From Sphingosinicella sp. CPCC 101087 (GTDB taxonomy: Bacteria; Pseudomonadota; Alphaproteobacteria; Sphingomonadales; Sphingomonadaceae), in assembly GCF_004151485.1 (NCBI RefSeq), contig NZ_SBFF01000008.1:229298-293297 (forward strand): a DNA stretch of 64,000 nt. Reading direction: 5' to 3'. The translations under genes were made by a program, and so were the position numbers. This document shows, piece after piece, positions 7,916 through 16,504 of the stretch (within the stretch, counting starts at the first letter, position 1; every line of letters starts with the position of its first letter). The notes beneath the pieces were generated by a model, which did not search any database, was not told the origin of the DNA, and was given only the letters and a program-made list of their open reading frames with translations.

Positions 7916-9058
7916 TCAGCCGCCGTTTCGTATGGCCTCCCGGGCGATAACGAGCTGCTGGATCTGGCTGGTGCCTTCGTAGATGCGGAACAGCCGGACG
8001 TCACGGTAAAGCCGCTCGATGCCGTAATCGGCGACATAGCCGGCGCCGCCGAAGACCTGCACCGCGCGGTCGGCGACCCGGCCGACGCTTTCGCTGGCGA
8101 AATATTTGGCAGCGGCCGCATCGAGGGTGATCGGCCTTCCGCCGTCCATTGTGGCCGCCGTTTCCAGCACGAGCGCGCGGCCCGCCATCGTATCGGTCTT
8201 CGAATCGGCGATCATCGCCTGGACGAGCTGGAAGTCGGCGAGCGGCTTTCCGAACTGCCGGCGTTCGGTCGCATAAGCGACCATGTCGGCGATCAGCCGC
8301 TCGGCGATGCCGACGCAGACCGCGGCGATGTGGAGACGGCCGCGATCGAGCACGCGCATCGCGATCTTGAACCCCTCGCCTTCGTCGCCGAGCCGGTTCT
8401 CCGCAGGAAGCGGCGCGTCGTCGAAGGTCACGTCACAGACATGAGCGCCCTGCTGCCCCATCTTGCGCTCCGGCCTGCCGATCGACACGCCGGGCAGGTC
8501 GGCCGGAACGAGGAAGGCGGAAACCCCGCGCGCGCCCGCGCCGCCGGTGCGCGCCATCACCGTGAACAAGGACGCCCGGTCGGCATTGGTGATGAAGCGC
8601 TTGGTGCCGGACAGGCGGTAGACGTTTCCGTCCCGTGCCGCCTTCGTCTGGACCGAGGCGCTGTCGGAGCCGGCGCCGGGTTCGGTAAGGGCGAAGCTGG
8701 TGATCACCTCTCCGCTCGCGATCCGCGGCAGCCATTGCCGCTTCTGTTCGTCGCTACCGGCCATGACGAGGCCCTGGCTGCCGATGCCGACATTGGTGCC
8801 GAACACCGATCGGAAGGCCGGCGACGTGCGGCCGAACTCGAGCGCGACCCGCACTTCTTCCGACATGGTGAGGCCGAGGCCGCCATATTCCTCGGGGATC
8901 GAGAGGCCGAACAGGCCCATGTCGCGCATTTCGCGGACGATCTCCTCGGGCACCTCATCGTCTTCGCCCACCTGTGCCTCGAGCGGCCTCAGCCGCTCGG
9001 CGACGAAGCGTCGGACCGTTTCGATCAGGGCTTCGAACGTGTCGGGATCGAGGGGCAT
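7916..9058 (-). CDS. Acyl-CoA dehydrogenase
   Basis: A 380-residue flavoenzyme of standard acyl-CoA dehydrogenase length. It shows FALTEPGAGSDSAS (FAD/substrate site), GTKRFITNA, RRQFGKPLADFQ, QVFGGAGY, and the catalytic glutamate in RIYEGTSQIQQLVIAR near the C-terminus. It oxidises an acyl-CoA to the 2-enoyl-CoA and passes electrons to ETF. The gene lies 7 bases downstream of another acyl-CoA dehydrogenase gene, in a run of at least three on this strand. Confidence 0.92.
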   Translation of the reverse strand: MPLDPDTFEALIETVRRFVAERLRPLEAQVGEDDEVPEEIVREMRDMGLFGLSIPEEYGGLGLTMSEEVRVALEFGRTSPAFRSVFGTNVGIGSQGLVMAGSDEQKRQWLPRIASGEVITSFALTEPGAGSDSASVQTKAARDGNVYRLSGTKRFITNADRASLFTVMARTGGAGARGVSAFLVPADLPGVSIGRPERKMGQQGAHVCDVTFDDAPLPAENRLGDEGEGFKIAMRVLDRGRLHIAAVCVGIAERLIADMVAYATERRQFGKPLADFQLVQAMIADSKTDTMAGRALVLETAATMDGGRPITLDAAAAKYFASESVGRVADRAVQVFGGAGYVADYGIERLYRDVRLFRIYEGTSQIQQLVIAREAIRNGG

Positions 9059-9065
9059 GCGACCG

Positions 9066-10181
9066 TCAATATCCCTTCAGGCGCGCCAGGCGGTCGGCAT
9101 GGAAAGCGGGATCGCCGAACAGCTCGTTCAGCACCCGGTCGCGCTTCATGTAGAGGCCGATATCATATTCGTCGGTCATGCCGATGCCGCCATGCATCTG
9201 CACGCCTTCCTGAACCGCAAGCGTGGCGGAGTGGCCCGCTTTGGCCTTGGCGACCGACACCATCGCTTCGGCGCCGGCGCTCGATTCATCCAGCATCTGC
9301 TGCGCCTTCAAGGTCGCGGCGCGGGCGATCTCAAGCTCCGAATAGAGGTGGGCGGCGCGGTGCTGCAGCGCCTGGAACTCGCCGATCAGGCGGCCGAACT
9401 GCTTGCGCTGCTTCAGATAGCCAACCGTCATGTCCATCGCGGCCGAGCCCACGCCGACCAACTCTGCCGCCGCGCCGGCGCGGCCGGCGCCGAGCAGCCG
9501 GGCGAGGATGTCGGCGCCGCGACCGACCTCGCCCACCACGGCATCGGCGTCGACCCCGACCCGATCGAAAGTCAGGCGTGCGCCGATGCTGCTGTCGGCG
9601 AGCCGCACGCCTTCGACCTCCAGCCCGGGCGCGCCTTTCCCGACTGCGAACAAGGTGGGGCCTTCTTCGGTGCTCGCGGCCACCAGGATAATGTCGGCCG
9701 ACGCGCCCTGAACGACGAACTGCTTGCGTCCCGAAAGACTGAAGCCGTTGCCGGAACGTTCGGCGCGCATCGCGATCGTGTCCGGACGATGCCTGGGGCC
9801 TTCGTCGACCGCGATCGCAGCCACCGTGTCGCCGGCGAGGATGCCGGGAAACCAGCGCTCCGCATGCGGCGTGTCCTTCACCGCCTCGACGAAGGCGACC
9901 GCCGTCATCAGGAAAGGCGATGGAGTCAGGTTGCGGCCGATTTCCTCGAGGACGATGCCCGCCTCGACGTGGCCCAGCCCGAGCCCGCCCTGCGCCTCGT
10001 CGATGAGGATCCCGGTAAAGCCAAGGCCCGCGAACTGCTTCCAAAGGCCATGGCCGAAACCGTCCTTGCAGTTCCGGTCGCGCCAGTGGCGAAGCTGCTT
10101 CGCGATGGCGCCTTCCTCGGCCATGAAACTTCGCGCCGCGTCGCGCAGCATGGTCTGGTCGTCATTGAGGTAGAGCGGCAT
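9066..10181 (-). CDS. Acyl-CoA dehydrogenase subunit lacking the usual catalytic glutamate
   Basis: A 371-residue acyl-CoA dehydrogenase-fold protein (N-terminal helices, KQFGRLIGEFQALQHR, QMHGGIGMTDEYDIGLYMKR). The C-terminal segment reads FGDPAFHADRLARL, where active family members have EGT and a catalytic Glu. Such subunits pair with a catalytic partner in the heteromeric dehydrogenases of steroid and related side-chain degradation. The gene upstream (10312-11478) is the obvious partner. I took ATG 10181, because the longer frame to 10289 runs through an interspersed repeat (10252-10271) and is not homologous to the family. Confidence 0.88.
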   Translation of the reverse strand: MPLYLNDDQTMLRDAARSFMAEEGAIAKQLRHWRDRNCKDGFGHGLWKQFAGLGFTGILIDEAQGGLGLGHVEAGIVLEEIGRNLTPSPFLMTAVAFVEAVKDTPHAERWFPGILAGDTVAAIAVDEGPRHRPDTIAMRAERSGNGFSLSGRKQFVVQGASADIILVAASTEEGPTLFAVGKGAPGLEVEGVRLADSSIGARLTFDRVGVDADAVVGEVGRGADILARLLGAGRAGAAAELVGVGSAAMDMTVGYLKQRKQFGRLIGEFQALQHRAAHLYSELEIARAATLKAQQMLDESSAGAEAMVSVAKAKAGHSATLAVQEGVQMHGGIGMTDEYDIGLYMKRDRVLNELFGDPAFHADRLARLKGY

Positions 10182-10251
10182 TCGATTTCCGTTCCCGTCA
10201 TCGTCACCCCGGCAGGGTGCAAGCTGTCTTTCCTTCTCCACTTCCGTCTGG

Positions 10252-10271
10252 ATCCCGGCCTTCGCCGGGAT
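10252..10271. repeat. Interspersed palindromic (REP-like) element
   Basis: ATCCCGGC-CTTC-GCCGGGAT is a perfect 8-bp stem with a 4-base loop, flanked by TCTGG and GAC. This palindrome is the well-known dispersed element that yields spurious VIPAKAGIQ peptides in proteobacterial genomes. It sits in the 130-base gap between two acyl-CoA dehydrogenase genes and could act as a transcript-end or processing hairpin. Confidence 0.8.
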
Positions 10272-10311
10272 GACGGTGGTGGCATGCACCGGCGCCCGGG
10301 CGGGTACCCGG

Positions 10312-11478
10312 CTATGTCCCCGGCAGCTCCAGGATCCGCTTGGCGATGATGCCGAGCTGGATCTCGCTGGTGCCGCCTTCGATCGAGTTGGCCTTGGTGC
10401 GAAGCCACTCGCGGGCGGCCTTGCCCCTGCGGGAGCGGTCGCTCTCCCATTCGAGCGCGTCGGACCCGCCCGCCGCCATGACCAACTCGTGGCGGCGCTT
10501 GTTCAACTCGGTTCCGGCATATTTCATCATGGAAGGCTGGGCTGGATGGGCCTGCCCCGCCTTCAGCTCGTCGATGAAGCGTTCGGACATCGCGCGGAAA
10601 GCCATGGCATCGACGTCGAAGCGGGCAACGTCGGCGCGCAGCACCGGATCGGCAGCGACGGCATCGCGCAGCACTTCACCCAGCGCCGCGCCGGCCTGGC
10701 CGGCAAGGCCCATCCCGCTGATCATCTCGCGCTCGTGGCCGAGCAGATATTTGGCCACGTCCCAGCCCTTGTTCACTTCGCCGACGACCTGGTCCTTGGG
10801 TACCTTCACGTCGTCGAAGAAGGTCTCGCAGAACGGCGAGGACCCCGAGATGAGCAGGATCGGCTTCGTCGAGACGCCCGGCGTCTTCATGTCGAACAGA
10901 ATGAAGCTGATGCCGTGATGCTTCGGTGCCTGCGGATCGGTTCGGACCAGGCAGAAGATCCAGTCGGCCTTGTCCGCATAGCTGGTCCAGACCTTCTGGC
11001 CGTTGACCAGCCAATGGTCTCCCTTGTCCTCGCATTTCGTCTGCAGCGAGGCGAGATCGGAGCCGGCATTGGGCTCCGAATAGCCCTGGCACCAGCGAAT
11101 TTCGCCGCGAGCGATTTCGGGCAGATAGCGGCTTTTCTGTCCCTCATCGCCATATTTGAGCAATGCCGGACCCAGCATCGAGATGCCGAAGCTGGTCAGC
11201 GGATTGCGGGCGCCGATCCGCGCCATCTCCTGCTTCAATATCTTGGCCTCGGCTGGGGACAGCCCGCCGCCTCCATAACGTTCCGGCCAGTCGGGCACCG
11301 TCCAGCCGCGTTCGGCCATCCGCTCGAGCCAGCGTCGCTGGGCCTCGTTCTTGAAGACCAGGTCGCGCCCGCCCCAGCACAGGTCGGTCTCGTCGCGAAC
11401 AGGCTCGCGCATCTCGGCCGGGCAGTTCGCCTCCAGCCAGGCGCGCGCCTCGCCGCGGAAGGCTTCGGAATCGCTCAT
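10312..11478 (-). CDS. Acyl-CoA dehydrogenase (probable catalytic subunit of a heteromeric pair)
   Basis: A 388-residue acyl-CoA dehydrogenase. Features include WCQGYSEPNAGSDLAS, VNGQKVWTSYA, and a C-terminal NSIEGGTSEIQLGIIAKRIL holding the likely catalytic Glu of the long-chain/steroid type. Its neighbour at 9066-10181 lacks this residue, so the two probably form an alpha2beta2 enzyme, as known for FadE pairs in steroid catabolism. An inverted repeat (11490-11507) lies 12 bases before the start, overlapping the AGGAG ribosome-binding site, so transcription is probably repressor-controlled. Confidence 0.92.
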   Translation of the reverse strand: MSDSEAFRGEARAWLEANCPAEMREPVRDETDLCWGGRDLVFKNEAQRRWLERMAERGWTVPDWPERYGGGGLSPAEAKILKQEMARIGARNPLTSFGISMLGPALLKYGDEGQKSRYLPEIARGEIRWCQGYSEPNAGSDLASLQTKCEDKGDHWLVNGQKVWTSYADKADWIFCLVRTDPQAPKHHGISFILFDMKTPGVSTKPILLISGSSPFCETFFDDVKVPKDQVVGEVNKGWDVAKYLLGHEREMISGMGLAGQAGAALGEVLRDAVAADPVLRADVARFDVDAMAFRAMSERFIDELKAGQAHPAQPSMMKYAGTELNKRRHELVMAAGGSDALEWESDRSRRGKAAREWLRTKANSIEGGTSEIQLGIIAKRILELPGT

Positions 11479-11489
11479 CGGCGCTTCTC

Positions 11490-11507
11490 CTTTACGTAAA
11501 CGTCAAG
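11490..11507 (-). promoter_or_regulatory. Operator-like inverted repeat upstream of acyl-CoA dehydrogenase operon
   Basis: In gene sense CTTGACGT-TT-ACGTAAAG, with 7 of 8 positions paired between the arms. A related sequence lies at 13981-13998, before the oppositely oriented acyl-CoA dehydrogenase gene. It resembles sites I recall for LiuR-type MerR regulators of branched-chain amino acid and fatty acid catabolism. The regulator is not encoded in this window. Confidence 0.5.
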
Positions 11508-11528
11508 TGCCGCGCAGGTTGCGGAGAG

Positions 11529-13004
11529 TCAACATGCGTCGTCGGAAGATCGGCAGTCTGCGAGATCGACCGGCACATAGTCGGCCGGGCGGACGCGCTT
11601 GACCAGGCGACGATAAGCGAAGCTATGGCCCGGCCATAAGGTGTAATTGCGGCCCTTGCCGATCAGATACCAGCTGTCGCAGCCGCCCTTCATCCACACC
11701 GTGTCGGCCATCTGCGCCTGGACGTCGTCGAAGAAAGCGTCCTGAGCCCGCCGCCGCGGCATGACCGCCGCGTCCGCGTCTCGGGCGAGGGCCATGGCGC
11801 TGATGATGTGGGCGATCTGCGCCTCGATCATGTAGATGATGCTGTTGTGCCCAAGGCCGGTCGCCGGCCCCATGGTGATGAAGAGGTTCGGATAGCCCGC
11901 GACGGAAATGCCGAGATAGGCTTTCGGCGCGTCGGCCCACTGGTCGCGCAGCGCGACGCCGCCGAGGCCGACAATGTCCGGCCCCTTCCAGGCCGCCTCG
12001 ACGTCGAAGCCGGTGCCGAAGACGATCGCGTCGAAGCCATGGGTCCGCCCGTCGGCGGTGCGCAGCCCATCCGGCGTCGCCGCCTCGATCCTCTCGGCGA
12101 CCAGCTCGACATTGTCGCGGGCAAGCGTTGGATACCAGTCGTTGGAGATGAGCACACGCTTGCAGCCGAAGCGATAGCGCGGCGTCAGCCGATCGCGCAG
12201 GATGGGATCAGCAATCGCGCTTTCCATATGCTCGCGAGCGATGCGCTCGAGCTTGTCCAGGCCGCGCATCCGCCGAAGGCGCGGCTGGAGCAGCAATTCG
12301 CTACGCGCGAAATGGAAGAGGCGCAGCAGCTTTTGTCGCCAGGGCTGACGGCGCCATCGCTCAGCGACGCGCGGCGTGATCTCGCGGTCGAGCTTCGGCA
12401 CGACCCAGGGCGGCGTGCGCTGGAAGATCGTGAGCCGGCCCACCTTCGGCGCGATCTCGGGCACGAACTGGATCGCGCTGGCGCCGGTGCCGACGACCGC
12501 GACCCTCTTCCCCTCGAGCGGGAAGTCGTGATTCCAGGCGGCCGAATGCCAGACGGCGCCGTCGAACCCATCGAGGCCGGCTATGCCGGGTAACCGCCAA
12601 TTGCTCAGCCCGCCGGTGCCGAGGACGAGGAACCGCGCCTTCGCTACCGTCCCGTCGGCCGCCTCGACCTCCCAATGGTCGACGCGCCAGCGCGCCGCAC
12701 GCATGTCGCGGCCGAAGCGAAGGTGCGGGCCGAGGCCGTGATCGCGGGCGACGCCGCGAAGATAGTCCAAAATCTCAGGCTGCGGCGGATAAAGGCGGGA
12801 CCAGTCCGGCTTCGGCGCGAAGGAGAAGGAATAGACCGGCGAGGTGATGTCGCAGGCGCAGCCCGGATAATGATTGTCGCGCCAGGTGCCGCCGAGATCG
12901 GAGGCGCGCTCCCATATCTCGAAATCCTCGCGCGCAGCCCTGCGAAGCGCGACCCCCATGCCGATTCCGGAAAAGCCGCTGCCGATGACCAGCGTGTCGA
13001 GCAT
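11529..13004 (-). CDS. NAD(P)-binding flavin monooxygenase, Baeyer-Villiger-like
   Basis: A 491-residue class B flavoprotein monooxygenase. FAD-binding GSGFSGIG is at residues 8-15, followed by DLGGTWRDNHYPGCACDI, which is typical of Baeyer-Villiger enzymes. The fingerprint reads FDGAVWHSAAWN, matching FxGxxxHxxxW but with Asn in place of the last Pro/Asp. The NADPH-binding GTGASAIQ follows, and later IVFGTGFD and GPATGLGHNS. It would turn a ketone into an ester or lactone, plausible in ring or branched-chain breakdown with the neighbouring dehydrogenases. It ends 50 bases before the operon start on the same strand and may be co-transcribed from upstream. Confidence 0.88.
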   Translation of the reverse strand: MLDTLVIGSGFSGIGMGVALRRAAREDFEIWERASDLGGTWRDNHYPGCACDITSPVYSFSFAPKPDWSRLYPPQPEILDYLRGVARDHGLGPHLRFGRDMRAARWRVDHWEVEAADGTVAKARFLVLGTGGLSNWRLPGIAGLDGFDGAVWHSAAWNHDFPLEGKRVAVVGTGASAIQFVPEIAPKVGRLTIFQRTPPWVVPKLDREITPRVAERWRRQPWRQKLLRLFHFARSELLLQPRLRRMRGLDKLERIAREHMESAIADPILRDRLTPRYRFGCKRVLISNDWYPTLARDNVELVAERIEAATPDGLRTADGRTHGFDAIVFGTGFDVEAAWKGPDIVGLGGVALRDQWADAPKAYLGISVAGYPNLFITMGPATGLGHNSIIYMIEAQIAHIISAMALARDADAAVMPRRRAQDAFFDDVQAQMADTVWMKGGCDSWYLIGKGRNYTLWPGHSFAYRRLVKRVRPADYVPVDLADCRSSDDAC

Positions 13005-13102
13005 GACGGCAGGCTAGGAGGCGAGACCGGCCCCGGCAAGGCGGCGCCGGCGCAGTTGACGGAGGTCTCCAGGGACCGCCGAGCGGGAAAGCCGGTGAGA
13101 CC

Positions 13103-13870
13103 TCAGACGGCCACTGACGGCGGCCCCGCCTGCACGGACGGAGCCGGCTCGTCAGCAGCCTTGAGACGGGCGGCATAGCGGTCGGCGAGTTCGCGCAAAG
13201 CCTTCGCGCCGTCGCCCCGGAAGGTGGGGCCGTGCATCAAGGCCAGCATGCGCGGCTCGAGCTCGGCGAGCCGGCGAATCGTCGGCGCGGTCGCCGGGCC
13301 GAGGCTGGTGGCCTGGAACAGGTCCTCCGCAGCCATGGCAGGCGTCACGATGTCCCCCGACGTCGTGGGATCATCCCCGAGCTGAGTGAACAGGTCCCCG
13401 CAGAAGAGCAGGCGCGACCGCTCTTCGAAGACGACGCCCGCCTCCCATCCGTGCGGCACGTGCGGCGTCGCGATGAACCGGATGCGGCGGCACCCTTCAC
13501 AGATCAGCTCGCCGTCGGCCAGCGCGCGCGGCGGCCGGTCGGCGAGATCGTTGAGCGACACGGAGCAGGCCGTCTCGCCATGGGCGACCTGGCTGTTCGG
13601 TGCGGCGGCGAGCCACAGATTCATCGCGCCGCATTCATCCGCCTCGACATGGCCGAAGGAGATCCAGCGCAGTCGATCGAGCGGCATGATCGACCGCACC
13701 GCGTCGGAGAAGAGCGGGAACATGGCGCGCTGGCCGGCGTGGAAGAGCAACGGCTCATCGCCGTCGACCAGGAAGCTGTTGAAGGTGAAGCCTAGCGGCG
13801 GGGCGATGTCGGGCACGAGCACCGACAGGCGGTAGATTCCCTCCTCGACCTCGTCGATTCGTGCGGTCAT
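13103..13870 (-). CDS. MBL-fold metallohydrolase of the flavodiiron (ODP) type
   Basis: A 255-residue metallo-beta-lactamase-fold protein. The first metal motif is HVEADE (HxExDE), as in the diiron domain of flavodiiron proteins and unlike the HxHxDH of hydrolases. Further ligands are probably in TPHVPHGW, FCGDLF and LMHGPTF. There is no flavodoxin domain, so it may be an oxygen-binding diiron protein or use a partner reductase. The start at 13870 has a GAGAGAGA stretch upstream. It sits upstream of the flavin monooxygenase on the same strand. Confidence 0.78.
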   Translation of the reverse strand: MTARIDEVEEGIYRLSVLVPDIAPPLGFTFNSFLVDGDEPLLFHAGQRAMFPLFSDAVRSIMPLDRLRWISFGHVEADECGAMNLWLAAAPNSQVAHGETACSVSLNDLADRPPRALADGELICEGCRRIRFIATPHVPHGWEAGVVFEERSRLLFCGDLFTQLGDDPTTSGDIVTPAMAAEDLFQATSLGPATAPTIRRLAELEPRMLALMHGPTFRGDGAKALRELADRYAARLKAADEPAPSVQAGPPSVAV

Positions 13871-13980
13871 GGTCTCTCTCTCCCTCCAGCCGGGAGACCG
13901 ACAATAGCACAAGTCGGCGCGGCGCCGGATGAAGCCCCGGACTGGACCTCAGGGCGGCTCTGCTCTAGCCAAATCCGATA

Positions 13981-13998
13981 CCTTACGCGAACGTAAAG
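13981..13998 (+). promoter_or_regulatory. Operator-like site upstream of acyl-CoA dehydrogenase gene (second copy)
   Basis: CCTTACGCGAACGTAAAG lies 16 bases before the ATG at 14015. It matches the site at 11490-11507 at 13 of 18 positions, including ACG-N3-ACGTAAAG, and at nearly the same distance from the start codon. The two sites suggest common control of the two oppositely oriented units. Confidence 0.5.
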
Positions 13999-14014
13999 CA
14001 GCGGAAGCGAGACC

Positions 14015-15256
14015 ATGGATTTTTCCCTTACGGAACGCGAAGCTTACTACCGCGACAGGGTTCGCGACTTCATCGAGACTCGGATTCGGCCGCGTAGCGA
14101 AGACTTCAAGCAGCAGCTTGCCCAAGGGGATCGCTGGCAGCCGATCGCGGTGATCGAGGAGCTGAAGCCGCAAGCGAGAGCCGATGGGCTGTGGAACCTG
14201 TTCATGCCGCCTGGGCAGGCCCTGAAGCATGTCGACGAGACGTTCGAATTCGAGGGCACGCAGCTCAGCAATGTCGAATATGCCCTGTGCGCCGAGGAGA
14301 TGGGCCGCGTCGGCTGGGCTTCGGAGGTGTTCAACTGCTCTGCGCCCGACACAGGCAATATGGAGGTGCTGCACCGCTACGGCACGCGCGAGCAGAAGGA
14401 GCGGTGGCTCCGGCCGCTGATGAACGGCGAGATACGCTCCGCTTTCCTGATGACCGAGCCGGGCGTCGCTTCGTCCGACGCCACGAACATCCAGTGCGAG
14501 ATCCGCCGCGACGGCGACGATTATGTGATCAACGGCCGCAAATGGTGGTCTTCGGGCGCGGGCGACCCGCGCTGCAAGGTCGCCATCCTGATGGGCAAGA
14601 CCAATCCGGACAATCCAAGGCATCAGCAGCAGTCGATGGTATTGATGCCGCTGGATGCGCCCGGCGTGAGGGTCGAGCGGGCGCTCACCGTCTTCGGCTA
14701 TGACGACGCCCCGCACGGTCATATGGAAATCGAGCTCAAGGACGTCCGCATCCCGGCATCGAACCTCTTGCTCGGGGAAGGGCGCGGGTTCGAGATCGCA
14801 CAGGGGCGGCTAGGCCCGGGGCGTATCCATCACTGCATGCGCACGATCGGCGCCGCCGAGGAAGCGCTGAAGGCGATGGTCATCCGGCTGCAGAACCGGA
14901 TCGCCTTCGGCAAGACCCTGTCGGCGCACAGCATCTGGGAGCAGAGGATCGCGACCGCGAGGATCGACATCGAATGTTCTCGGCTGCTTTGCCTCAAAGC
15001 CGCCGACATGATGGACAAGGCCGGCAACAAGGCCGCTCAGGCCGAGATCGCCATGATCAAGGTGCACGCGCCGAACATGGCGCTCAGAATCATCGACGAT
15101 GCCATCCAGGCGCATGGCGGCGCCGGCGTCAGCCAGGACTTCGAGCTCGCCAAAAGCTATGCCGGCATTCGGACCCTGCGCCTCGCGGACGGCCCCGACG
15201 AGGTCCACGCCCGCGCCATAGCGAAGCTGGAATATGCCAAGCATCCAGTGGCTTGA
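14015..15256 (+). CDS. Acyl-CoA dehydrogenase (CaiA-like, about 413 aa)
   Basis: A 413-residue acyl-CoA dehydrogenase: [45 protein letters not shown], and [33 protein letters not shown] near the C-terminus. It is of the longer ACAD10/11-like group, which acts on medium to long, branched or hydroxylated acyl-CoAs. It is the first gene of a plus-strand unit with an alcohol dehydrogenase, two SDRs and a bifunctional beta-oxidation enzyme. An operator-like repeat precedes it. Confidence 0.92.
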   Translation: MDFSLTEREAYYRDRVRDFIETRIRPRSEDFKQQLAQGDRWQPIAVIEELKPQARADGLWNLFMPPGQALKHVDETFEFEGTQLSNVEYALCAEEMGRVGWASEVFNCSAPDTGNMEVLHRYGTREQKERWLRPLMNGEIRSAFLMTEPGVASSDATNIQCEIRRDGDDYVINGRKWWSSGAGDPRCKVAILMGKTNPDNPRHQQQSMVLMPLDAPGVRVERALTVFGYDDAPHGHMEIELKDVRIPASNLLLGEGRGFEIAQGRLGPGRIHHCMRTIGAAEEALKAMVIRLQNRIAFGKTLSAHSIWEQRIATARIDIECSRLLCLKAADMMDKAGNKAAQAEIAMIKVHAPNMALRIIDDAIQAHGGAGVSQDFELAKSYAGIRTLRLADGPDEVHARAIAKLEYAKHPVA

Positions 15257-15316
15257 GTTCCGCCAGCGCGGGAAAGCGGGGGTGCAGAAAGCCATCGCGA
15301 GGAAAGGAGCGCAACC

Positions 15317-16399
15317 TTGAAAGCCGCCGTCCTGCATCAGACGCTGTCGGACCTCGTCGTCGAGGAGGTTGCCGTCTCCAAGCCGGGGCCTCGCGAGGTG
15401 CTGATCCGCACGCGCGCCTGCGGCGTGTGCCATTCGGACCTGCATTTCATCGACGGCCTCTATCCGGCGCCGACCCCGCTCGTTCCCGGCCACGAGGCGG
15501 CGGGCGTGGTGGAGGCGGTCGGCGACGACGTGACCGCGCTCAAACCGGGCGACCATGTCGTCACCTGCTTCTCCACCTTTTGCGGGCGTTGCGAATATTG
15601 CGTCACCGGACGCCTGGCATTGTGCACAGACGCCTCGACCCGGCGAAAGCCGATGGAGGCGCCGCGCATCGCGCTGGACGGAACGCCGCTGCATCAGCTG
15701 CTCAACGTCGCCGGCATTGCCGAGCAGCTGCTGGTGCACGAAAATGGTGCGGTCGCGATCGATCCGGACATGCCGTTCGACCGGGCCGCCCTGATGGGCT
15801 GCGCGGTCGTGACCGGCGCTGGCTCGGTGCTGAACACGGCGCAGGTGAAAGCGGGCGACCATGTCGCGGTCATCGGCTGTGGCGGGATTGGCCTCGCCGC
15901 CGTCAACGCAGCGAAGATCGCGGGGGCTGCGAGGATCATCGCCATCGATCCGGTGCCCGCGAAGCGCGCGCTCGCCGAGAAGATGGGGGCAACCGACAGC
16001 TTCGACCCGGAAACGGACAAGCTTCGCGAGCAGGTGGTCGAGCTCACTCGCGGCGGCGTTCATCACGCGATCGAGGCGGTCGGACGAATTGCGGCCGGGG
16101 AGATGGCGCTGGCGCTGCTTCGGCGCGGGGGCACCGCCACGATCGTCGGCATGATGCCGATGCATGAAAAGCTGCCGATGCGGGCGCTCGATCTGCTTGC
16201 CGAGAAGAAGCTCCAGGGCTGCCTGATGGGATCGAACCGCTTCCCGGTAGACATTCCGCGACTGGTGGATTTCTACCTGGCGGGGCGGCTTGACCTCGAC
16301 AGCCTGATCGCCGAGCGGATCCCGCTCGGCGAGATCAACGGCGCCGTGCAGAAGCTGCGGGGCGGCGAGGCGGTGCGTTCGGTGGTGGTGTTCGAATGA
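15317..16399 (+). CDS. Zinc-dependent alcohol dehydrogenase (MDR family)
   Basis: A 360-residue class III-like medium-chain dehydrogenase. Catalytic zinc ligands are in CGVCHSDLHF and PGHEAAG. The structural zinc is bound by four cysteines in CGRCEYCVTGRLALC. The Rossmann motif is IGCGGIGLAA. The start is TTG at 15317, supported by AAGGAGC 7 bases upstream and by homology beginning with KAAVLHQ. It probably oxidises an alcohol from the pathway to the aldehyde or ketone with NAD. It follows the acyl-CoA dehydrogenase by 60 bases. Confidence 0.9.
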   Translation: MKAAVLHQTLSDLVVEEVAVSKPGPREVLIRTRACGVCHSDLHFIDGLYPAPTPLVPGHEAAGVVEAVGDDVTALKPGDHVVTCFSTFCGRCEYCVTGRLALCTDASTRRKPMEAPRIALDGTPLHQLLNVAGIAEQLLVHENGAVAIDPDMPFDRAALMGCAVVTGAGSVLNTAQVKAGDHVAVIGCGGIGLAAVNAAKIAGAARIIAIDPVPAKRALAEKMGATDSFDPETDKLREQVVELTRGGVHHAIEAVGRIAAGEMALALLRRGGTATIVGMMPMHEKLPMRALDLLAEKKLQGCLMGSNRFPVDIPRLVDFYLAGRLDLDSLIAERIPLGEINGAVQKLRGGEAVRSVVVFE

Positions 16400-16504
16400 G
16401 CTCCAGCCTCGTCGGCCCGGCGCAGCCTGGCGCCCAAGCGACGCAAGACAGGTCTCGGGCCGGCATCCCGGCCTTGGCGGGAAAGACGGTTGGGAGAGTA
16501 TCGC

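Noticed and set aside
10182..10289. N-terminal extension of the acyl-CoA dehydrogenase to 10289
   Set aside because: The 36 extra codons translate the REP-like palindrome. Family homology begins at 10181.
16464..16486. ATCCCGGCCTTGGCGGGA, like the REP element at 10252
   Set aside because: The stem has a mismatch and the flanks do not match. At best it is a decayed copy, too weak to annotate.
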